NCBI GenBank assembly: GCA_022360355.1 | Contig: JAKSCY010000736.1 | Span: 1-5,174, forward strand | Reading direction: 5' to 3' | Length of the DNA stretch: 5,174 nt | From: Chlorobiales bacterium | Lineage (GTDB): Bacteria > Bacteroidota > Chlorobiia > Chlorobiales > Chlorobiaceae | Shown: piece by piece, positions 1 through 5,174 of the stretch | Layout: each line of letters starts with the position of its first letter | Position numbering within the stretch: the stretch's first letter is position 1 | Translations under genes and position numbers: made by a program | The notes under the pieces: model-generated | The model's input: the letters and a program-made list of their open reading frames with translations, nothing else | The model's database searches: none | Told to the model about the DNA's origin: nothing

Positions 1-24
1 CAACTCATTGAGGAGCTAACAAGG

Positions 25-1893
25 TCAGTGATTCTCACCTGTGTACCGCTCTGGAGCAAGCTCCCAGTGCTCGGGAGAATGCCAGAATGTCGAGAGCAGC
101 AACTCGCGGATATGCGAGAACTCCTTTGGTAGTTTGTCGTAGAGCTTCTCAAACAGAGCCTCATGAGAAAGCAGTTCTTTTTTCCAGTCCTCGCGTTCAA
201 CCGCCATCAGCTTGGAGAACTTATCAAGTGTGAACTCTTCAAGACCGCTCCACTCCATCGATTCATACTTCGGCATCCAGCCAAGCGGACTTTCAACCGC
301 ACCTGACCTGCCATGAACACGATCGACGATCCATTTAAGAACGCGCATGTTTTCGCCGAAGCCCGGCCAGAGGAACTTGCCATCCTCGTCTTTGCGGAAC
401 CAGTTGACACCGAAAATTCTCGGCGGCTCCTGAAGCAAGCGCCCGACATGGAGCCAGTGGGTAAAGTAATCACCCATATGGTAGCCGCAGAAGGGGAGCA
501 TTGCAAACGGGTCGCGGCGGACATCGCCTATCTTTCCAGCTGCTGCCGCAGTCTTCTCGGATCCCATGGTAGCGGCAAGATAAACACCAAAATACCAGTT
601 GGGAGACTGATAGACAAGAGGCACGAGGTCACTGCGGCGCCCACCGAATATAAATGCATCTATCGGGACTCCCGATGGATTTTCCCAGTCGGGATCGATC
701 GAGGGGCACTGTGATGCCGGAGCGGTAAAACGGGCATTCGGATGAGCCGAAGGACACCCTGAATCCGGAGTCCAGGAATTTCCCTGCCAGTCCGTAAGCG
801 TTTCTGGCGGTGTGTCCGACATTCCTTCCCACCAGACATCACCGTCAGGGGTCAAGGCAACATTGGTAAAAATGCAATTCTCCCTGAGGGTAGCCATGGC
901 GTTCGGATTGGTTTTTTCCGATGTACCGGGAGCTACGCCGAAGATTCCGTATTCAGGATTGATGGCACGAAGTCTTCCGTCATCACCGGGCTTTATCCAG
1001 GCGATGTCGTCTCCAATCGTCGTAACCTTCCACCCTTCAAAAGAATCGGGAGGAATGAGCATGGCAAAATTGGTTTTGCCACATGCACTCGGGAATGCAC
1101 CGGCAACATAGGTTTTTTCGCCTTCCGGAGATTCGACGCAGAGGATAAGCATATGCTCGGCCAGCCAGCCTTCGTCACGAGCCATAGAAGAGGCGATGCG
1201 AAGAGCAAAACACTTCTTGCCGAGTAGCGCGTTACCGCCATAGCCACTGCCGAACGACATGATAGTTCGATCCTCGGGAAAATGAACGATATATTTCTGG
1301 TCGTTGCACGGCCAGGGAACATCCTGCTGTCCCGGTTCGAGCGGAGCACCGACCGAGTGCAGGCAATGAACGAAATCCCCCTGTTCGCCCAGAAGATCCA
1401 TCACCTTTCTTCCCATCCGGGTCATGATGCGCATGTTCACAACGACATACGGCGAATCGGTAATTTCAACTCCTATGTGCGAAATATAGGAGCCGAGCGG
1501 TCCCATGCTGAAGGGAATAACATACATGGTTCGCCCTTTCATGCACCCTTTATACAATCCGTTCAGGGTCTCTTTCATCTCTTTCGGATGCACCCAGTTG
1601 TTGGTCGGGCCGGCATCCTGTTTGCGAAGGCTGCAGATATAGGTTCGGTCTTCGACCCTTGCTACATCGCTGGGGTCAGACCGGCAAAGAAAACTGTTCG
1701 GACGCTTCTCATCCGACAGCCTGATAAAGGTTCCGCTCTCAACCATCTCCTGGCAGAGACCGTCATACTCTTCCTGGGAACCGTCGCACCAGCGTACTGA
1801 ATCCGGTTGACAGAGCGCGGCAGTCTCCCGGACCCACGCAATTAACTTCTGGTTTTTTACATAATCGGGGGGATCATTGTGCAGTAAGGTCAT
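25..1893 (-). CDS. pckG: GTP-dependent phosphoenolpyruvate carboxykinase
   Basis: Interconverts oxaloacetate plus GTP with PEP, GDP and CO2 in the cytoplasm, linking C4 acids of the (reductive) TCA cycle to PEP and sugar synthesis. The 622 residues are the usual length for the GTP class and look complete. Visible signatures: the [19 protein letters not shown] block (117-135); [14 protein letters not shown] (214-227), whose Lys227 is the likely Mn ligand; His247 in AEHM, the second ligand; the P-loop FPSACGKTN (267-275) with the class-typical reactive Cys271; GDD (294-296) with Asp296 as third metal ligand; NARF (386-389); FIFGGRR (414-420); an omega-loop lid around [10 protein letters not shown] (445-454); and the nucleotide-site region FGVNWFRKD (494-502). 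No key residue is missing. Roles are assigned by alignment from memory to the mammalian enzyme. The ATG at 1891-1893 has no clear Shine-Dalgarno sequence, but the N-terminus starts normally for the family. It lies 73 bp downstream of the tlpA-like gene on the same strand. Confidence 0.97.
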   Translation of the reverse strand: MTLLHNDPPDYVKNQKLIAWVRETAALCQPDSVRWCDGSQEEYDGLCQEMVESGTFIRLSDEKRPNSFLCRSDPSDVARVEDRTYICSLRKQDAGPTNNWVHPKEMKETLNGLYKGCMKGRTMYVIPFSMGPLGSYISHIGVEITDSPYVVVNMRIMTRMGRKVMDLLGEQGDFVHCLHSVGAPLEPGQQDVPWPCNDQKYIVHFPEDRTIMSFGSGYGGNALLGKKCFALRIASSMARDEGWLAEHMLILCVESPEGEKTYVAGAFPSACGKTNFAMLIPPDSFEGWKVTTIGDDIAWIKPGDDGRLRAINPEYGIFGVAPGTSEKTNPNAMATLRENCIFTNVALTPDGDVWWEGMSDTPPETLTDWQGNSWTPDSGCPSAHPNARFTAPASQCPSIDPDWENPSGVPIDAFIFGGRRSDLVPLVYQSPNWYFGVYLAATMGSEKTAAAAGKIGDVRRDPFAMLPFCGYHMGDYFTHWLHVGRLLQEPPRIFGVNWFRKDEDGKFLWPGFGENMRVLKWIVDRVHGRSGAVESPLGWMPKYESMEWSGLEEFTLDKFSKLMAVEREDWKKELLSHEALFEKLYDKLPKEFSHIRELLLSTFWHSPEHWELAPERYTGENH

Positions 1894-1914
1894 TGTCTTG
1901 CTGTTTTACTGAAG

Positions 1915-1920
1915 GTTATA
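1915..1920 (-). promoter_or_regulatory. Possible -10 element for the PEP carboxykinase gene
   Basis: Read on the minus strand this is TATAAC, five of six matches to the bacterial -10 consensus. It would place a transcript start about 15 nt before the pckG ATG. No convincing -35 box lies 16-18 bp upstream, so the gene may instead be read through from the tlpA-like gene. This is a pattern match in a 73-bp gap and is tentative. Confidence 0.25.
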
Positions 1921-1966
1921 AGATAAGCGTTGATATGTTTCATCATCTGCAGTGACACCGAACAAA

Positions 1967-2518
1967 CTATTGCTGACCTGCTTCAATGGCCTCACGAATC
2001 ATGCCATCAAAGGCCATTTTGCTTTGAGCTCCGACATGCACCGAGGAAAGAGAACCATCCGCCCCGATAACAAAAGATGTCGGAATCGAACGCAAACCAC
2101 CCTGCACGTGACGGCTGTACGCATCAACAATCTGCTGGTCAGCCACAACAACAGGAAAGTTAATGCCGTAATCCCTGACAAACTCTCTTGCCTTCGTCAT
2201 ATCCTCGTCGACAGTTACGCCGATAAAAGTGAAACCTTTTTGCTCATACTCGTTCTGCAGGGCCACCATATCAGGAGCCTCGGCACGGCAGGGCGGGCAC
2301 CACGATGCGAAGAAATTCAGAATGTAGGCTTTTCCTGCAAGACTCTGTGAAGAAACCGTGGCCCCGTCAAGGGTTGTTCCTGAAAATTCAGGAGCGGAGA
2401 TGCTTTTCGTCACTCCCGCGCTTGCTGTCCGGGGTTTTGCTGTTTCGGCCGGCTCCGACTGGCATGCAAAAATGACCAGGGAGAGAGACAGCACTCCGAC
2501 TATTTTGAAAAAACTCAT
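1967..2518 (-). CDS. TlpA/ResA-like thioredoxin-fold lipoprotein
   Basis: A 183-residue exported thiol-disulfide protein, probably reducing or exchanging disulfides in periplasmic partners. Residues 1-18 form a signal peptide (Lys5, then the hydrophobic stretch IVGVLSLSLVIFA) ending in a lipobox-like IFAC with Cys19, so it is probably lipid-anchored. Phe at -2 is slightly unusual for a lipobox. A Ser/Thr/Ala-rich linker (20-39) leads into the AhpC/TSA-type redoxin domain: SAPEFSGTTLDG (41-52), ILNFFASWCPPC (66-77) with redox cysteines 74 and 77, GVTVDED (100-106), and the cis-proline in SIPTSFVIG (Pro146). All catalytic elements are present. The family covers cytochrome c maturation (ResA, CcmG) and general redox roles; nothing nearby identifies the substrate, so I give no symbol. 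The ATG at 2516-2518 is set by the signal peptide; no Shine-Dalgarno sequence precedes it. It points away from the tRNA-atpD unit and toward pckG. Confidence 0.92.
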   Translation of the reverse strand: MSFFKIVGVLSLSLVIFACQSEPAETAKPRTASAGVTKSISAPEFSGTTLDGATVSSQSLAGKAYILNFFASWCPPCRAEAPDMVALQNEYEQKGFTFIGVTVDEDMTKAREFVRDYGINFPVVVADQQIVDAYSRHVQGGLRSIPTSFVIGADGSLSSVHVGAQSKMAFDGMIREAIEAGQQ

Positions 2519-2683
2519 GTGTGTTGTGATGTTATTTTAACTGACCAGGTGGAAAAACCACGTTATGCAAATCCGTTTGAAAATATACAATTCTTCCCTT
2601 TATTTATAGTCCTTTGGACACAGACCATAATCTTTGTGTTTATACAATAAATAAAGTATATTCAAACCCATATTTTTTTAGGT
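2519..2683. other. Divergent intergenic region
   Basis: These 165 bp separate the minus-strand tlpA-like gene from the plus-strand tRNA gene and must carry the upstream signals of both. The region is AT-rich, especially 2571-2680, and contains no credible open reading frame. On the plus side it holds a promoter-like pair (2634-2662). On the tlpA side I see a short inverted repeat, GTGG-AAAAA-CCAC (2549-2561), about 30 bp before the ATG, and only poor promoter matches. Confidence 0.7.
2634..2662 (+). promoter_or_regulatory. Putative sigma-70-type promoter for tRNA-Thr
   Basis: TTGTGT (2634-2639, three of six matches to the -35 consensus) is followed after 17 bp by TATATT (2657-2662, five of six matches to the -10 consensus). 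The start would fall near 2669, giving a leader of about 15 nt before the mature tRNA 5' end. Spacing and position fit well, but in AT-rich DNA such matches arise by chance. Transcription might continue into atpDC, since no clear terminator follows the tRNA. Confidence 0.45.
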
Positions 2684-2756
2684 GCCACCTTAGCTCAGTT
2701 GGTAGAGCAACTGTTTCGTAAACAGTAGGTCGTGGGTTCAAATCCCGCAGGTGGCT
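2684..2756 (+). tRNA. tRNA-Thr (anticodon CGT)
   Basis: A full cloverleaf can be drawn. The acceptor stem GCCACCT (2684-2690) pairs perfectly with AGGTGGC (2749-2755). The D stem is GCTC/GAGC (2693-2696, 2705-2708) with loop AGTTGGTA. The anticodon stem is ACTGT/ACAGT (2710-2714, 2722-2726) with loop TTCGTAA, giving anticodon CGT (2717-2719), which reads the threonine codon ACG. The T stem is GTGGG/CCCGC with one G-T pair and loop TTCAAAT (2737-2743). Position 73 is T (2756). The next bases are CAA, so the CCA end is not encoded and must be added by the CCA-adding enzyme. No intron or mismatch is visible. It sits 104 bp upstream of atpD on the same strand. Confidence 0.97.
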
Positions 2757-2820
2757 CAAGCCTGAAAAAGCATAGCATGGTTTCACAGAGGTAAGAAACA
2801 TGAGCCTGCTGCAAAAAGTT

Positions 2821-4249
<1,429 letters not shown>

Positions 4250-4262
4250 TCACTTTATTATC

Positions 4263-4529
4263 ATGGCCGGTTCCGATAAAGCCTTTGCAATAGAGATCGT
4301 TACCCCGCAAAAACAGTTTTTTGCGGGGGAAATAACCAGCATTCTGGCTCCCGGAAGGGATGGATTGTTTCAGGTTCTGAAAAACCATGCTCCGCTGGTT
4401 GCTGCACTGAAGGGTGGCAAAGTAACACTTGCTCTTCCCGACAACGGCGAAAAGACATTTACGATAGCCGATGGCTTTTTTGAGATCAGCGACAACAAAG
4501 CCATCCTGCTCGCGGAAGACATATCATAA
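4263..4529 (+). CDS. atpC: F1Fo ATP synthase subunit epsilon, short form
   Basis: Central-stalk subunit that sits with gamma against the c ring. Its 88 residues cover only the N-terminal beta-sandwich: [19 protein letters not shown] (9-27), [22 protein letters not shown] (31-52, containing the family's NHAPL core) and [16 protein letters not shown] (71-86). Typical bacterial epsilon has about 130-140 residues; the two-helix C-terminal domain, which in many bacteria inhibits ATP hydrolysis, is missing altogether. Only 79 bp separate the stop from the next gene, too little for a frameshifted remnant, so this looks native. Short epsilon is known in green sulfur bacteria. I chose ATG 4263 ([10 protein letters not shown]), 13 bp after atpD; an in-frame upstream ATG at 4215 would overlap atpD by 35 bp and add a non-homologous basic stretch. 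No Shine-Dalgarno sequence is visible, so translation is probably coupled to atpD. Confidence 0.95.
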   Translation: MAGSDKAFAIEIVTPQKQFFAGEITSILAPGRDGLFQVLKNHAPLVAALKGGKVTLALPDNGEKTFTIADGFFEISDNKAILLAEDIS

Positions 4530-4560
4530 CGCGAACCACGGGAAAAAACATGCTCTACTG

Positions 4561-4604
4561 AAACATCAGTGATACCAAAACGCCCCGTGCCACTGGTGTT
4601 TTTT
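4561..4604 (+). terminator. Rho-independent terminator after atpDC
   Basis: AAACATCAGTG (4561-4571) pairs with CACTGGTGTTT (4591-4601) in an 11-bp stem with a single G-T pair, closing a 19-nt loop and running into six T's (4599-4604). An alternative smaller hairpin uses AAAACGCC (4577-4584) against GGTGTTTT (4595-4602). Both use the same 3' arm and T-run. It lies 31 bp after the atpC stop, where the end of the atpDC transcript is expected, and ends only 4 bp before the first possible start of the next gene. Confidence 0.75.
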
Positions 4605-4619
4605 GCATATGCATATGCA
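4604..4619. repeat. Perfect 16-bp palindrome over the carboxypeptidase start
   Basis: TGCATATGCATATGCA equals its own reverse complement. It begins at the last T of the terminator run and contains both candidate ATG codons (4609 and 4615) of the downstream gene. It could be an operator for a dimeric regulator, or chance alternation of CATATG units. Confidence 0.6.
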
Positions 4620-5174
4620 CACTCTGATTCCCAAAGCACTTCGGCACGGCGACACCATAGGGCTAATCTCACCATCTTCGCCGTCTCCCGACCACCAAAA
4701 AATCGGTCAGGCGGTTACCTATCTTGAAAAACTCGGTTATCGGGTAAAACCTGCAGGACATTTCAACTCCAGAAGCGAAACCCGACAGGATCTTGACCGG
4801 CGAAAACTCCACGATTTCCACGAGATGTTTGCCGACAGATCCGTACAGGCGATTTTCTGCCTGAGAGGAGGGTCCGGAGCAACAAGACTTTTACAGAATC
4901 TTGATTACAGCCTTGTCTCTCGTAACCCCAAAATCCTTGCGGGTTATTCAGATATTACAGCACTTTCAATAGCGCTGCATGCAAGGACAGGTCTGGTGAC
5001 TTTTTCAGGTCCAATGCTTGCAACGGAACTGCACAATCCAAGCTCTTACACAGAAGAGAATTTCTGGAAAATACTCGAATCAACCTCTTCCGTTCACCAG
5101 ATCATCAACCATCCTGACCATCCCGTCTGCGTTTTCAGGGAAGGCACTGCCTCAGGTTCGCTGCTTGCGGGAAA
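4609..5174 (+). CDS. LD-carboxypeptidase, S66 family (LdcA/MccF-like), 3' end cut by window
   Basis: Only the first 188 codons lie in the window, still open at the edge. S66 enzymes are cytoplasmic serine peptidases; LdcA removes the terminal D-Ala from murein tetrapeptides during cell-wall recycling, while MccF relatives cleave microcin-type peptides. Counting from ATG 4609: [12 protein letters not shown] (14-25), the glycine-rich [15 protein letters not shown] (81-95), the nucleophile motif AGYSDITAL (111-119) with Ser114, and LVTFSGPML (129-137). These match the family's N-terminal half in order and spacing. The Glu and His of the Ser-Glu-His triad should lie past the window end and cannot be checked. 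LdcA is likelier than MccF from the overall similarity, but the sequence here cannot decide. ATG 4609 and 4615 are in frame and both plausible. The only ribosome-site-like sequence, GGTG (4595-4598), is in the terminator stem. Confidence 0.88.
   Translation, partial: MHMHTLIPKALRHGDTIGLISPSSPSPDHQKIGQAVTYLEKLGYRVKPAGHFNSRSETRQDLDRRKLHDFHEMFADRSVQAIFCLRGGSGATRLLQNLDYSLVSRNPKILAGYSDITALSIALHARTGLVTFSGPMLATELHNPSSYTEENFWKILESTSSVHQIINHPDHPVCVFREGTASGSLLAG

Noticed and set aside
1282..1800. 172-residue open frame on the plus strand inside the PEP carboxykinase gene, and a similar 133-residue frame at 313-714.
   Set aside because: Both lie opposite a strongly conserved enzyme gene, resemble no family I recognise, and are the usual antisense shadows of a long coding frame.
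2549..2561. GTGG-AAAAA-CCAC inverted repeat upstream of the tlpA-like gene, considered as an operator.
   Set aside because: Four-base arms are too short to separate from chance without conservation data; kept only as a note in the intergenic entry.
4370..4675. 101-residue minus-strand frame over atpC and the carboxypeptidase start.
   Set aside because: It crosses two real genes and the terminator on the opposite strand and shows no recognisable domain.

Overview
The window looks like a piece of a green sulfur bacterium chromosome (Chlorobi; Chlorobium, Chlorobaculum or Prosthecochloris type). The clues are an ATP synthase beta-epsilon pair standing apart from the rest of the atp genes, an epsilon subunit of only 88 residues, a GTP-type PEP carboxykinase next door, roughly even base composition, and start codons without clear Shine-Dalgarno sequences. 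I recall a similar layout reported for the 'atp2' operon of Chlorobium limicola, but I could not check this, so genus and species stay open.

The left half is on the minus strand. It holds a complete GTP-dependent phosphoenolpyruvate carboxykinase (25-1893), preceded 73 bp upstream by a complete TlpA/ResA-like thioredoxin-fold lipoprotein (1967-2518). The two could share a transcript, with tlpA first, although a -10-like element lies between them. A 165-bp divergent region (2519-2683) separates them from the plus-strand genes.

The right half is on the plus strand. It runs tRNA-Thr(CGT) (2684-2756), atpD (2861-4249) and atpC (4263-4529), then a rho-independent terminator (4561-4604). The 5' part of an S66-family LD-carboxypeptidase gene follows (4609 to the window end) and is cut by the window edge. 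atpD and atpC are 13 bp apart and should be co-transcribed; a promoter-like sequence directly before atpD could give an almost leaderless message.

Functionally these are housekeeping genes: PEP/oxaloacetate interconversion, periplasmic thiol redox work, threonine decoding, ATP synthesis and murein peptide recycling. I found no mobile element, CRISPR array, defence system or new multi-gene system. The points most worth a second look are the epsilon subunit without its C-terminal regulatory domain, the general lack of ribosome binding sites, and the carboxypeptidase start codon set in a perfect 16-bp palindrome overlapping the terminator's T-run. No gene-free stretch exceeds 300 bases.
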